From positions 38,359-102,358 of the forward strand of contig NZ_BOOR01000032.1 in the NCBI RefSeq assembly GCF_016863335.1: DNA of 64,000 bases, given 5' to 3'. Made by a program: the position numbers and the translations under genes. This document shows, piece after piece, positions 42,256 through 52,642 of this stretch (position 1 is the stretch's first letter; every line of letters begins with the position of its first letter). The notes below the pieces were generated by a model. That model ran no database searches and had not been told where the DNA came from. It was given only the letters and a program-made list of their open reading frames with translations. Origin of the DNA: Planotetraspora thailandica. GTDB taxonomy: Bacteria > Actinomycetota > Actinomycetes > Streptosporangiales > Streptosporangiaceae.

Positions 42256-45200
42256 ATGCGCTCGGAAATGAAGAACAATCTGCGGGGCTTGGTCGCCTCC
42301 GGGACCGTTGTTGCGGTGTTAGCAGGCGGCTTGATGGCTGCGCCACCAGCACGGGCGCAGACGCCGCCGGTGGCGGAGGCGGGCGCGAATTGGCAGCCCG
42401 AGACCAGGGATCTGGGAGCGGCGGATGTACCCCGTCAGGGCCCGTTGCCGAAGAGCGAGAAGGCGCCGCCGGCCCGCCGGGTCAAGGAGTTGACGGGCAG
42501 GCGTACCGCCAATGCGAAGATCTTCCAGCTCGCGGACGGCCGATTGCAGGAGGAGTTGTCCGCCACCCCGATGCACTACCGGGACAGAGACGGGAAATGG
42601 CATGCGATCGATGCCACCGTGAGAACCACCGACCGCGAGGGTTTTGTCTATGGCAACGAGACGAACGCCTTCCGGAGTTTCTTCGGCACCAAGCCCGATC
42701 AGATAGTCCACTTTGAGGCCGAGGGAACCGAGTTGACCCTCGGCGCGATGGGTGCCAAGCCGGGCAGGCCCGACGCGAAGGGCGACACCGTCACCTATGA
42801 GGGCGCGCTGGACGGTGCGGACCTGGCGTATGAGGTGACACCTGAAGGCGTCAAGGAGAGCATCGTCCTGGCCGCCCCGCCCAAGGGGACGCAGGATGCC
42901 AGCTTCGACTTCGCTGTGCGGGTCAAGGGGCTGCGGGCCTGGCAGCGGCCGGACGGCTCGATCGTCTTTTACAAGGGCGATTTCGACGGCCCCCCGGTTT
43001 TGGTGATGCCCAAGCCGTTCATGACCGATGCGCGGGACGACGCCTCGTCGCCGTACGGCAAGGCGTGGAGCGGCAAGGTCTCCCAACGCATGCGATGGGA
43101 CAGCGAAGCCGGGCTGCTTCGCATCACGGTGACCGCGGACAGGTCGTGGCTGACCGCCCCCGATCGCGCGTATCCGGTCGTGATCGATCCCACTGTCAAG
43201 GTCGCGCCGACGCCGACCGACTCGCAGGACGTGATGATCCTTTCGGAGGATCCGAACGGCAACTACGATTCCAACTGGAGACTGTCGACCGGAACGTCGT
43301 CAGCGGGAGTGTCGCGGTCCTTGCTGAAGTTCCCGTTGGCCGGCGTGCCGTCGGGAACCAAGCTGGACTCCGCTCAGTTGCAGGTCTACTACGACCAGGT
43401 CATTCCGACCAGCACAGGGGCATCGAACAACGTCACCATCGAAGCGCATCGGGCCACGGCACCGTGGGACGAGACGACTGCGACCTGGAGCAACGCCAGC
43501 AACCTGACCGGTGAGCTGGGGAGCAACACCGAGATCGTCGACGACGGCGATGCGGGGAAGACGGCCGCCGTCGGCGCGTGGCCTATATCGACCAGCACTT
43601 TGGCCGCGAACGGCATCAATGGCGACTACCTGTTCAATAAGGATGCTGTCGCCGGTGAGAGTTACACGTGGATTCCCCGGGTGACGGAAGACGGCAACTA
43701 CCGGGTCGACGTGCACTATGTGGAGGCGGCGGATCGAGCCGCCAACGCCCCGTATACCGTCACCTACAACGGGGGCACCAAGGCGTACACGGTCAACCAG
43801 TTCTCCGCGTCGACCACAAACGGGGTGTGGAAGACGCTCGGCACGCACCCGTTCGTTGCCGGTACCACGGGCAAGGTCACGCTGGGGGACGGCCCTGCCA
43901 CGACGTCGGTGGCGGTGAATGCGGACGCCGTACGGCTGACCAAAGATGCGACGGCGCTGAAGCCCGTGGGGGACAACGGCAGCCATTGGCATTCGTTCTC
44001 CGTGCGCAGCATTGTGCAGGGATGGCTGGACAACCCGAACCTTAACTACGGGTTCGTGTTGAAGCCGGCGGACGAGACCCTTGATAGGGGCGGGGTGCGG
44101 TATGAGGGCAGCCTGTTCTCCTACGGCGGCGAAACGGCGACTTACCCGCGTTTAGTGCTGACCTATGGGCAGCCCGGGGTGGCGGTGGATCCGCCGACCA
44201 CCATCCATGCCACCGGAGCCGAGTTGTCGTGGCCCGCTTATCAGGACCCGTCAGCCGCCAGCGCGGATGACATCGTCGAGTACCAGGTTCACCGCAGCGT
44301 CTACCAGACCTTCACTCCGTCGGCGGCCACTTTGGTGGCGCCGGTCTCGGTCGGCACGAGATCGTTCGTCGACACGACGGCCACGCCGACGCCCGCCGAC
44401 TCCACCGATCCGTTCGGCAATGTGTTCTATTACATGGTCGCGGTGAAGACCAAGGATGGCCGAATCATCCCCGGCCCGACCCAGCTGGCAGGCCTGCCGA
44501 AGGCCGGCCGGGTAACCAAGATCCTCCAAGGCGGGAACCCGGACACCACGCTGTCGAGCACGCAGCCGGACACCAACCAAGACCTCTTGTCCGGCGCGCC
44601 GTGGCTGTCGGTCGGCAACAACTCCGCAACGTTCGGCAAGACACGCGCAGTCCTGAAGTTCCCGGGCGTGGCCGACATCCCGGCCACCGCGCGCGTCCTG
44701 GACGCCTCGTTGGACTTGTGGGCCGTATCCATGACTGGCTCAGGCACTGCCTCCTACGAGCTGCGCGCGTTGACCCGCGACTTCGCCGAGGCGACAGCGA
44801 CGTGGAACAAGGCGACCTCGACTACCGCGTGGACCACGCCGGGCGGAGACTACGCGCCTACCGCCTCTAGCACCGTTACCGGCATCACCAACGACCCATT
44901 TCGGCGTACCTGGAATGCGACCAGCATGGTGCAGGGCTGGGTGACCACGCCCACCAGTAACCAGGGCATGATGATCAAGCTGGCCAACGAGACCTCGCCG
45001 GCCGAACGCGCGATATTCCTGTCCGATGAAACCGAGGAGCCGCAGCTTCGCCCTCAACTGCGGGTCACCTACATCGAGAAGACCACGGGCTCCACGTATT
45101 ACGCGCCCTACACTCCGGCGCGGTTGATCCCCGGGGACCAATACACGGTCGACGTCACGGTCACCAACACCACGACCACCACGTGGAACACCGCCGACCG

Positions 45201-48200
45201 GGTGATCTCCTACCGGTGGACGCTGCCGGACGGCACGGACGTGACCAACTCGGGTAACCAGCTGCAGACCGCGCTGCCCAAGAACGTGGTGCCCGGTGAC
45301 ACGGTCACTGTCAAGGCGCAGCTGAAGACGCCGATCCAGTCCGATTCCGGGAACAAGCGGACCGATTACGTCCTGAAGTGGGATCTGTACAACAAGACGA
45401 CCGGGCAGTGGCTGTCGCAAAGCGATCAGATCTCGTCGTTGGACCAGAGCGTCGCGGTGGAGGACCCGACCTCCGACCAGCTGGGCCTGGAGAAGTTCTA
45501 CTCCTACGCGGGCAAGAACACCGGCGCCGGCGGCACCGCGATGACGAACCTGTACGCGGGCAACACGGTCTGGTCCTACAACGCCTTCACCAACCCCGGC
45601 CGGGGTGTGTCCACGTTCGTGCGGATGGCCTACAACTCCCAGGACACCTCCGCCTCCTCGATGGGGTACGGGTGGTCGCTGCAGGCGTCGGCACCGGTAC
45701 GGCTCGGCAGCCCACTGGACTTCCACCCCAATCCGAACCCGACGTCGGTGACGATGACCGATGGGGACGGCACCAGCCACACCTTCTCCTGGGACGCCGC
45801 CACGAGCGAGTGGAAGGCTCCGGCGGGTGTGCACTACTACCTGCAGCGGCAGGTGGTGTGTGACTCCAAGACCGAGGAGTCGCGGGCATGGGTGATGACC
45901 CGCCCTGACCGTTCCCAGTTCTTCTTCGACTGCGACGGCTACCTGTCGGCGATAGTGGACAAGAACGGCAATACCCAGGAGTACGTCTACGAGCAGCGGC
46001 ACTCCAACAACAAGCCGATCAAGTTCCTGCGGTACATCACCGACCCGGCAGGACGGCAGACCCTCACCGTCGACTACTACACCAAGGGCCAGAACTACAC
46101 CTACATCGACGACACCGGCGTCGAGATCCAGGACACCAACCTGTCCGATCCGCAGATCATCGACCAGGTTGAGTCGCTCACCGATATCTCCGGCCGGCAG
46201 GTCACCTTCACCTACAGCGACAAGGGCCTGATGACCAAGATGGTCGACGGCGCCGGGTCCACGCAGCCTAAGGTGTTCAAGTTCGGCTACGACGCCACCC
46301 AGGGGAACAAGAACGTCAAGCTGGTCAAGGTCACCGACCCACGTGGCCACGAGACCCAGCTCGCCTACTACCAGCCGCCGAACGACGATCCGAAGTTCCA
46401 CTGGTGGAACAAGACCATCACCGACCGGCTGGGCGGCCTGACGCAGTTCGCCTACACCGACCCGGACGGCACCGCCGGCTCCCAGATTCAGACCGTCGTC
46501 ACCGACGCCGAAAGCCATGCCTCCACGTATCTGATGGACGGGTTCGGGCGCCCGATCCAGACCACCAACGCCAAGAACCAGACGACCACGCTGCACTGGG
46601 ATGCTGACAATAACGTCGACCGGCTTCAGGAACCTCCTGCGACCGCGGGCGCGACACCGGCGGTGACGACGTGGACTTACGACCCCAAGACCGGGTATCC
46701 GACCGAGACCAAGGACGCCGAGGCGAACAAGAACGGCTGGGCCGGCACCGTCTTGACCTATCAGACCGGACTAAACGGACACTTCGCCGATCTGATCAGT
46801 AAGAAGAGCCCTGAGGGACGGTTATGGACCTTCGGCTACGACCTCAAAGGGAATCTCACCTCGGTCACCGACGGGGTCGGCAACACGACAACTACGGATG
46901 GTGACTACACCACCCGATACGAGTACGACACGTGGGGGCAGCTGACCAAGGCCACTGACGCCAACGGCCATGCGACGCTCAACAGCGACTTCGACCCCAA
47001 TGGGTACCCGAAGAGCATCACCGACGCGCTGGGCAAGGCCACTACCTTCATCTATGACGAGCGTGGCCAGGTCCTGGAGGTCGCCGACGCGTTGGGGAAG
47101 AAGACGACCCAGAGCTACGACGTTTTCGGGCGCCCACTGGAAAACACGGTTCCCAAGGATCAGGCGGCGGGTGATCTCATCACCACTCCGGCGCCGGAGT
47201 ACGACGCCAACGACAACGTGGTGAAAGCGACTGCGCCCAACGGCGCGGTGTCCACGGCGACCTATGACAATGCCGACGAGGTGATCGAGGCGACCGCTCC
47301 GAAAGACTCCGTGACCTCAAGCGAGCGCAAGAGCGTCTATACGTACGACATGGTCGGCAACCTTGAGACCGTGACGGAGCCTAAGGGCGCACTGACGTCC
47401 ACCAATCCGGACGACTACAAGACCACCCAGTTCTACAACGAGATCTACCAGCTGATTCAAGTCACCAACGCGGCCGGTGACAAGGTCACGTATACCTATG
47501 ACGACGTCGGCAATGTCACCAAGGTCGTTGATCCGAAGAAGAATGCGACCGCGGACACGACCGACTTCACCACCAAGACGGTTTACGACCTCAACCACCG
47601 AATCACTGAGGTAACCGATGCCGCGGGTAAGACGAACAAGCGGGCTTACGACAGGGACTCCCTCGTCATCTCCGCCACGGACGCGGAGAACAACACGACG
47701 CTGATTAGCTACGACGCGCGGGGCATGCAAACCCAAGTCAGGGTCCCGCACGACGGTGCCAGTCCTAACATCACCTACCGGACGACCAAGTATGAGTACG
47801 ACCAGGTCGGCAACACCACCAAGGTCACTACACCGCGCGGTGTGGACACCGCCAACGCCGATGACTTCGCTACCCGGACCGAGTACGACGCGCTGAACCG
47901 GCCGGCAAAGCAGTTCCAGCCATACGACCCGGCGGACGCCCGCTACAACAACCCGAACGTCTACACGCAGACGTTCTATGACGAGGTCGGCAGGGTTTCC
48001 AAGACCTCACTGCCGCCATCGGATGGTCAGACGGTCCGCAACGACACCACCTACACCTACTTCGACAACGGGTGGGTCAAGTCGTCGACCGACCCGTGGG
48101 ACATCGTCACCACGTACGACTACAACGACCTGGCGCAGCAGACCGCGAGGACCCTGACCTCGGCGGGAGGCTCCTCCAGTCGGACGATGGGTTGGAACTA

Positions 48201-50922
48201 TTACCCGGACGGCAAGCTCAAGTCGAAGACCGATGACGGCGTGCCGGTGGGCGGCGCGGTCACGCTGGTCGACAACTCCGACACTCAGAACACGAACTCA
48301 ACCGGCACCTGGAGCAAGGGCAGCCTCAGCGGACAGCAGGGCTACGACCACCAGGTCCATGCCGCAGGAACAGGGACGGATGCGTTCACTTGGACGCTGA
48401 ACATCCCCAATGACGGCACTTACACCGCCTACGTCAAGTTCCCCCAGGTCACCGGCGCCGCGACGACTGCCAAGTACACGGTCACGCATTCCACCGGGAC
48501 CACGGACAAGACCATCAGCCAGGCCACCGGGGCCGGCGCCTGGGTCAGCCTGGGCACGTACACCTTCACCCAGGGCAACGCCGCCAAGCTGCAGCTGTTC
48601 CAGAACAGCACAGGCGCGGTCGTGGCCGACGGCGTCAAGCTGGTACGCGACAACTCCGCCGACACGGACGCGGAGAAGCACACCTTCGCCTACGGCTATG
48701 ACGCCAACGGCAACCTGACCTCGATCGACGACACCTCGCCCGATGCAAAGATCGATGCCTACACGATCGACTACACGGGCCTGAACCAGGTCCAGAAGGT
48801 AACTGAAGCGTTCGCCGGTCAGGAGAAGACGTCAACCTCCTACACCTACGACGCCAACAGCCAGCCGGAGACTGTCACCCACCCCGACCAGTTCTCCAAG
48901 TACACCTACGACCTGCGTGAGCTGGTCAAGACGGTTTCGGTCGGCAATTCCGTAAGCGACACCTCACCGAAGGTCACGTCGTACACGTACACCGACCGCG
49001 GCCTGAATCTCCGGGAGACCAAGGCCAACGGCAACACCGTCGACCTCACCTACTACCTCGACGGCGCGCTCAAGACCCAGACCGAGAAGAAGCCCAACGG
49101 CATCCTGGTCTCTTCGCACACCTACGCCTACGACGCCAACGGCAACAAGGCACAGGACGTGGTGCGGAAGATGAACGCCGACAACCACGCGGCGTACCTC
49201 GACTCCACCACCGACTACACCTACGACCCCGTCGGCCGGCTCGCCATCTCAGTCAAGACCGGCAACGGTGCGGGCACAGAGACGTACGTCCACGACGACA
49301 ACGCCAACGTCATCAGCCAGACGGTCCAGCGCGCGTCCACAACCACGTCCACGACCTTCACCTATGACCGCAACCGGCTGCTGACCTCTGTCACCTCTGG
49401 AGTCACATCCTCCTTCAACTACGACCCCTTCGGGCGCCAGGAGTCTGTCACCAGCGGAGGCCAGATCGTCTCGCGGAACGTGTACGACGGCTTCGACCAC
49501 GTCGTCGAGTCCCAGCAGCGGGACGGCACCAGCGCGATGAAGTCCACCACCTACACCTTCGACCCGCTCGACCGCACCGCGTCCGAGACTGTCGACGGCA
49601 AGACCACCGACTTCACCTACCTCGGCCTGTCCAGCGAGGTCCTGAATGAGGAGGTCGACCGCCAGCTGACCAAGTCGTACCAGTACAGCCCATGGGGAGA
49701 GCGCCTCTCCCAGGTCAAGCACAACAGTGACGGAACCACCGAGGACGGCTACTACGGCTACAACAGCCACACCGACGTCGAAACCCTGACGACCAAGGAC
49801 GGCGACACCAAGGCCACCTACGGCTACACCGCGTATGGCAGCGACGACAAGTCTGAGTTCACCGGCATAGACAAGCCCAACGCCGCGGACCCGACGATGG
49901 AGGAATACAACGCCTACCGCTTTAACGCCAAGCGTTGGGACGCCCAGTCCGGCACATATGACATGGGCTTCCGCGACTACAACCCGGGACTGAACCGCTT
50001 CACCACCCGGGACATGTACAACGGCGCCCTCGCCGATATGGGCCTCGGCACCGATCCCTTCACCGGAAACCGCTACGCCTTCACCGGCGGAAATCCCATC
50101 AGCGGCATCGAGTATGACGGGCACCGTCCCGAGGACATGACGAGCGGTGAGTGGGGCGCTTACCAGAACGGTGGAATGCCTGCGTACAGGGATTACCGCT
50201 ACAAAAACGGTCTAATGTCCTGGCATGAGCAGTATGAGTACACTTATCGCAAAAATGGTGGGGATCCCGATAAGGTAATGAGGCGACCCGGAACTAAGCT
50301 TGGTGCGGCCGCCATCTACGACAGCCAGGGGAAGCGCATCTACTTCGAGTCGGGGTTCTTCACTGGCCATGTTAATGAAGGCATGGACGAAGCAACTGGA
50401 TGGGACACTCATCTCGAAAAAAGGATCGTAGAGTATCTCAAGAGTAATAAGCCGAGCTTGCTGGAACCGGGAAATACGCTGGTCATATTTGCGAGTCAAA
50501 GCGGGGCTCCATGTTCGGGTCCTAATGGGTGCGGTAGCTATCTCGACGACTTCCACGCGGAAAGTGGAGTTAACGTCTCATACGAACCGAAAGGTGGGAC
50601 ACCTGAACCATTCGGGACTCCAAACTCGGATGGGAGGATTACAGCTTCAGATGTGTTCGACGAGGAAGGTCGATGGAAGTACCTCCCCGGGCCGCCGGCA
50701 GTGACTGAAACCGGACGACCGGCATATTCGGGGCCTCGCTTCGCGAGAGCAGGGGGGCGGATGCTTGGTGCGTTCAGTATCCTCGGTGATATCCTCTGGG
50801 CATGGCAGAGTACAGACATGGTAGTCAACCATCCAGAGGACTTTTGTAATAACGCATCAGAATACGGTTACGACACCTCGGCCGGAATGCTCCCGCGTGG
50901 CTGCCCTGCCCCGATGATGTAG
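42256..50922 (+). CDS. RHS/YD-repeat polymorphic toxin with deaminase-like C-terminal tip
   Basis: A secreted protein of about 2888 residues. Signal peptide (SGTVVAVLAGGLMAAPPARA); DNRLRE-type beta domain 1 (about 315-640) interrupted by a golvesin-like beta domain (about 430-567, GNYRVDVHYVEAADRAAN); DNRLRE domain 2 (about 754-940, WLSVGNNSATFGKTRAVLKF); RHS/YD repeats from about 1076 (YDANGN, YDPFGR). A second golvesin-like insert lies at about 2005-2134. The RHS core ends near 2622 (GLNRFTTRDMYNG). The variable tip (2623-2888) carries DTHLEKRIVEYL (His2719, Glu2721) and GAPCSGPNGCGSYLDDF (Cys2753, Cys2759), the metal-site layout of SCP1.201/DddA-type deaminase toxins. The start is among three close ATGs. 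Leader B precedes it. Confidence 0.88.
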   Translation: MRSEMKNNLRGLVASGTVVAVLAGGLMAAPPARAQTPPVAEAGANWQPETRDLGAADVPRQGPLPKSEKAPPARRVKELTGRRTANAKIFQLADGRLQEELSATPMHYRDRDGKWHAIDATVRTTDREGFVYGNETNAFRSFFGTKPDQIVHFEAEGTELTLGAMGAKPGRPDAKGDTVTYEGALDGADLAYEVTPEGVKESIVLAAPPKGTQDASFDFAVRVKGLRAWQRPDGSIVFYKGDFDGPPVLVMPKPFMTDARDDASSPYGKAWSGKVSQRMRWDSEAGLLRITVTADRSWLTAPDRAYPVVIDPTVKVAPTPTDSQDVMILSEDPNGNYDSNWRLSTGTSSAGVSRSLLKFPLAGVPSGTKLDSAQLQVYYDQVIPTSTGASNNVTIEAHRATAPWDETTATWSNASNLTGELGSNTEIVDDGDAGKTAAVGAWPISTSTLAANGINGDYLFNKDAVAGESYTWIPRVTEDGNYRVDVHYVEAADRAANAPYTVTYNGGTKAYTVNQFSASTTNGVWKTLGTHPFVAGTTGKVTLGDGPATTSVAVNADAVRLTKDATALKPVGDNGSHWHSFSVRSIVQGWLDNPNLNYGFVLKPADETLDRGGVRYEGSLFSYGGETATYPRLVLTYGQPGVAVDPPTTIHATGAELSWPAYQDPSAASADDIVEYQVHRSVYQTFTPSAATLVAPVSVGTRSFVDTTATPTPADSTDPFGNVFYYMVAVKTKDGRIIPGPTQLAGLPKAGRVTKILQGGNPDTTLSSTQPDTNQDLLSGAPWLSVGNNSATFGKTRAVLKFPGVADIPATARVLDASLDLWAVSMTGSGTASYELRALTRDFAEATATWNKATSTTAWTTPGGDYAPTASSTVTGITNDPFRRTWNATSMVQGWVTTPTSNQGMMIKLANETSPAERAIFLSDETEEPQLRPQLRVTYIEKTTGSTYYAPYTPARLIPGDQYTVDVTVTNTTTTTWNTADRVISYRWTLPDGTDVTNSGNQLQTALPKNVVPGDTVTVKAQLKTPIQSDSGNKRTDYVLKWDLYNKTTGQWLSQSDQISSLDQSVAVEDPTSDQLGLEKFYSYAGKNTGAGGTAMTNLYAGNTVWSYNAFTNPGRGVSTFVRMAYNSQDTSASSMGYGWSLQASAPVRLGSPLDFHPNPNPTSVTMTDGDGTSHTFSWDAATSEWKAPAGVHYYLQRQVVCDSKTEESRAWVMTRPDRSQFFFDCDGYLSAIVDKNGNTQEYVYEQRHSNNKPIKFLRYITDPAGRQTLTVDYYTKGQNYTYIDDTGVEIQDTNLSDPQIIDQVESLTDISGRQVTFTYSDKGLMTKMVDGAGSTQPKVFKFGYDATQGNKNVKLVKVTDPRGHETQLAYYQPPNDDPKFHWWNKTITDRLGGLTQFAYTDPDGTAGSQIQTVVTDAESHASTYLMDGFGRPIQTTNAKNQTTTLHWDADNNVDRLQEPPATAGATPAVTTWTYDPKTGYPTETKDAEANKNGWAGTVLTYQTGLNGHFADLISKKSPEGRLWTFGYDLKGNLTSVTDGVGNTTTTDGDYTTRYEYDTWGQLTKATDANGHATLNSDFDPNGYPKSITDALGKATTFIYDERGQVLEVADALGKKTTQSYDVFGRPLENTVPKDQAAGDLITTPAPEYDANDNVVKATAPNGAVSTATYDNADEVIEATAPKDSVTSSERKSVYTYDMVGNLETVTEPKGALTSTNPDDYKTTQFYNEIYQLIQVTNAAGDKVTYTYDDVGNVTKVVDPKKNATADTTDFTTKTVYDLNHRITEVTDAAGKTNKRAYDRDSLVISATDAENNTTLISYDARGMQTQVRVPHDGASPNITYRTTKYEYDQVGNTTKVTTPRGVDTANADDFATRTEYDALNRPAKQFQPYDPADARYNNPNVYTQTFYDEVGRVSKTSLPPSDGQTVRNDTTYTYFDNGWVKSSTDPWDIVTTYDYNDLAQQTARTLTSAGGSSSRTMGWNYYPDGKLKSKTDDGVPVGGAVTLVDNSDTQNTNSTGTWSKGSLSGQQGYDHQVHAAGTGTDAFTWTLNIPNDGTYTAYVKFPQVTGAATTAKYTVTHSTGTTDKTISQATGAGAWVSLGTYTFTQGNAAKLQLFQNSTGAVVADGVKLVRDNSADTDAEKHTFAYGYDANGNLTSIDDTSPDAKIDAYTIDYTGLNQVQKVTEAFAGQEKTSTSYTYDANSQPETVTHPDQFSKYTYDLRELVKTVSVGNSVSDTSPKVTSYTYTDRGLNLRETKANGNTVDLTYYLDGALKTQTEKKPNGILVSSHTYAYDANGNKAQDVVRKMNADNHAAYLDSTTDYTYDPVGRLAISVKTGNGAGTETYVHDDNANVISQTVQRASTTTSTTFTYDRNRLLTSVTSGVTSSFNYDPFGRQESVTSGGQIVSRNVYDGFDHVVESQQRDGTSAMKSTTYTFDPLDRTASETVDGKTTDFTYLGLSSEVLNEEVDRQLTKSYQYSPWGERLSQVKHNSDGTTEDGYYGYNSHTDVETLTTKDGDTKATYGYTAYGSDDKSEFTGIDKPNAADPTMEEYNAYRFNAKRWDAQSGTYDMGFRDYNPGLNRFTTRDMYNGALADMGLGTDPFTGNRYAFTGGNPISGIEYDGHRPEDMTSGEWGAYQNGGMPAYRDYRYKNGLMSWHEQYEYTYRKNGGDPDKVMRRPGTKLGAAAIYDSQGKRIYFESGFFTGHVNEGMDEATGWDTHLEKRIVEYLKSNKPSLLEPGNTLVIFASQSGAPCSGPNGCGSYLDDFHAESGVNVSYEPKGGTPEPFGTPNSDGRITASDVFDEEGRWKYLPGPPAVTETGRPAYSGPRFARAGGRMLGAFSILGDILWAWQSTDMVVNHPEDFCNNASEYGYDTSAGMLPRGCPAPMM

Positions 50923-51039
50923 CGAGTTCACTCCTCTAGTTGCAAACTTCGGTCCAATGGATGTGTGGCCGGCTGGTCGAAGTGTCATGGGGCTTGGATG
51001 GATGTCCTCGTATCGCTCAAGGCGTTGGAGGCATCCATC

Positions 51040-51400
51040 TCAAGCTACTTTATCCTTCAACTCACTTTTTCTATGGCAACGAGAATGGGAGCGAGGAAGC
51101 TCTGCTGGTGTGGGGCCGACATGGCGAAAGGCTTGATGATCGGCGTGAACTTGGACCAGGAGCACAAGTGGCCGGCGGTTCCCCCGGGAACATGCGGTAG
51201 GGAAATGGCTCATGTCCAGGCCGATCTCGGCGGTGATCGTGTGGGCGGAGATCGGGCCGATGCCGGGAATCTTGTCCAGACGTTCTGCCACATCGGCGAG
51301 AGGGGCGATCACCTCCTCGATCGCTTCCAACCGGGCCACCATCTTGCCCATCAGGTAGGCGTACGGCGTCGATCGGGTCACTCTTTGAAGTCCTTAACAA
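51040..51400 (-). pseudogene. IS110-family transposase fragment
   Basis: The minus strand reads LEAIEEVIAPLADVAERLDK, IPGIGPISAHTITAEIGLDM and SHFPTA, the helix-hairpin-helix start of the IS110 C-terminal transposase_20 domain, then loses its frame. The DEDD catalytic N-terminus is absent. The piece lies directly behind the RHS gene, where an immunity gene would be expected. 50923-51039 holds nothing else. Confidence 0.8.
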
Positions 51401-51409
51401 AGTGATCTA

Positions 51410-52369
51410 GGTCCTGTTTTGCAGATCATGAGATGGGATCACGGAGCCATATCCGGATCGAAGCGACGTCGATGGTGCCGAGATAAATGAAGTCGCGCTT
51501 GTCGTAGCGGGTCGCGACGCCCCCGGAACTGTTTCAGCAGGTTGAAGCAGCGTTCTACCGTGTTCCGATCTCTGTATCGGACCGAGTCGAACCCTGGGGG
51601 ACGACCGCCCTTGGAGCCCAGTTTCCGCCGGTTGGCCTGCTGGTCGCTCTTCTCGGGAATACTGCCTTGATCTTACGTTTCCGCAGGTAAGCGCGGTTCT
51701 TCTTGGAAGAGTAGGCCTTATCGCACATCACGACGGCGGGCCGGGTCCGAGGGCGGTCCCGACCACGCCGCGGAACCCGTACCTGGCTCATGACCTGCTG
51801 GAACATGAAGCCGTTGTGGCGCTGTCCGGCGCTGATACCCGGATGGGACGGCAGCGCCGGTCTGCCATCAGATGGATCTTCGTGGTGAGGCCGCCTCTGG
51901 ATCGGCCGAGAGCCTCGCGATCGTCACCACCTACGCCGTTTCGTGATCTACGTCCACCCCTTTGGGACATCGGCAGCCGCAGCGTGGGGTGCTCCGGCCA
52001 CGTGCTGATGCGCCCGGTTGACCGTGGAGTCCACACTTGTCGTCCAGTCCCCGCCCTCGGTCTCGTCGCAGCCAGCCCGGAGCTGATCAAGGATCTTTTC
52101 CCAGGTTCCGTCGATTGACCAGCGGCGATGCCGCCCATAGACGGTCTCCCACCGTCCGTAACACTCAGGCGGGTCACGCCAGGGCGACCCGGTTCGCGTC
52201 CGCCACAGAATTCCGTTGATCACGGTTCGATGGTCCGCCCACCGGTGCCCCGAGGCGGATGAGCCGGCATGAGTGGCTCGAGAAGGAGCCACTCCGAGTC
52301 GATCAGGTCATGGTGATCTTTCACCATGACCTTCTACCGCAGCACGATCAAGATCTACAACACATGACC
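51410..52369 (-). mobile_element. IS5-family insertion sequence, degenerate
   Basis: Ends match as 18-base imperfect inverted repeats (left 51410-51427 GGTCCTGTTTTGCAGATC; right 52352-52369, complement GGTCATGTGTTGTAGATC). TA flanks both ends, as in IS5/IS427-type insertion. The 960-bp length is standard. Confidence 0.8.
51426..52330 (-). pseudogene. IS5-family transposase broken by frameshifts
   Basis: Pieces in four frames follow the order of an IS5/IS427 transposase: DLIDSEWLLLEPLMP; GHRWADHRTVINGILWRTRT, WRDPPECYGRWETVYGRHRR, TTSVDSTVNRAHQHVAGA; DREALGRSRGGLTTKIHLMA; VVMCDKAYSSKKNRAYLRKR; and RYDKRDFIYLGTIDVASI before the stop at 51426. Catalytic Asp segments can be seen but at least four frameshifts separate them. 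Not functional. Confidence 0.85.
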
Positions 52370-52429
52370 TAGGAATATAGATGATCACCTTCAGGTTGAT
52401 CACCGGCGTGAGGGAGGGGAGCAGTCGCC

Positions 52430-52530
52430 GTGGGTTGTGCCGGATGTTGTGGGCGCGGATCGAGCCGTTGTTGCTGCCCCGTGCCGATCATCCTGGCCAC
52501 AAGCGTCTGGACGACAGGAATGGCCCGCTC
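52430..52530 (+). pseudogene. Short IS5-like transposase N-terminal fragment
   Basis: WARIEPLLLPRADHPGHKRLDDR is the standard start of another IS5-group transposase, on the plus strand and not continuous with the neighbouring element. The rest of 52370-52642 shows no gene. Confidence 0.6.
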
Positions 52531-52642
52531 ACCCCGACCAGCCATCACCTGCTGGGGGGCTGCCGCCTGCCCAGTTACTGTCCCATTTTTGGATTAGCGG
52601 TGCCGCTCCCGCTATGCAGCCTTCCATGATTGTCGGGCCAAC

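Noticed and set aside
44740..46596. A 618-codon minus-strand frame inside the RHS gene
   Set aside because: Antisense of repetitive YD-type coding sequence; no independent support.
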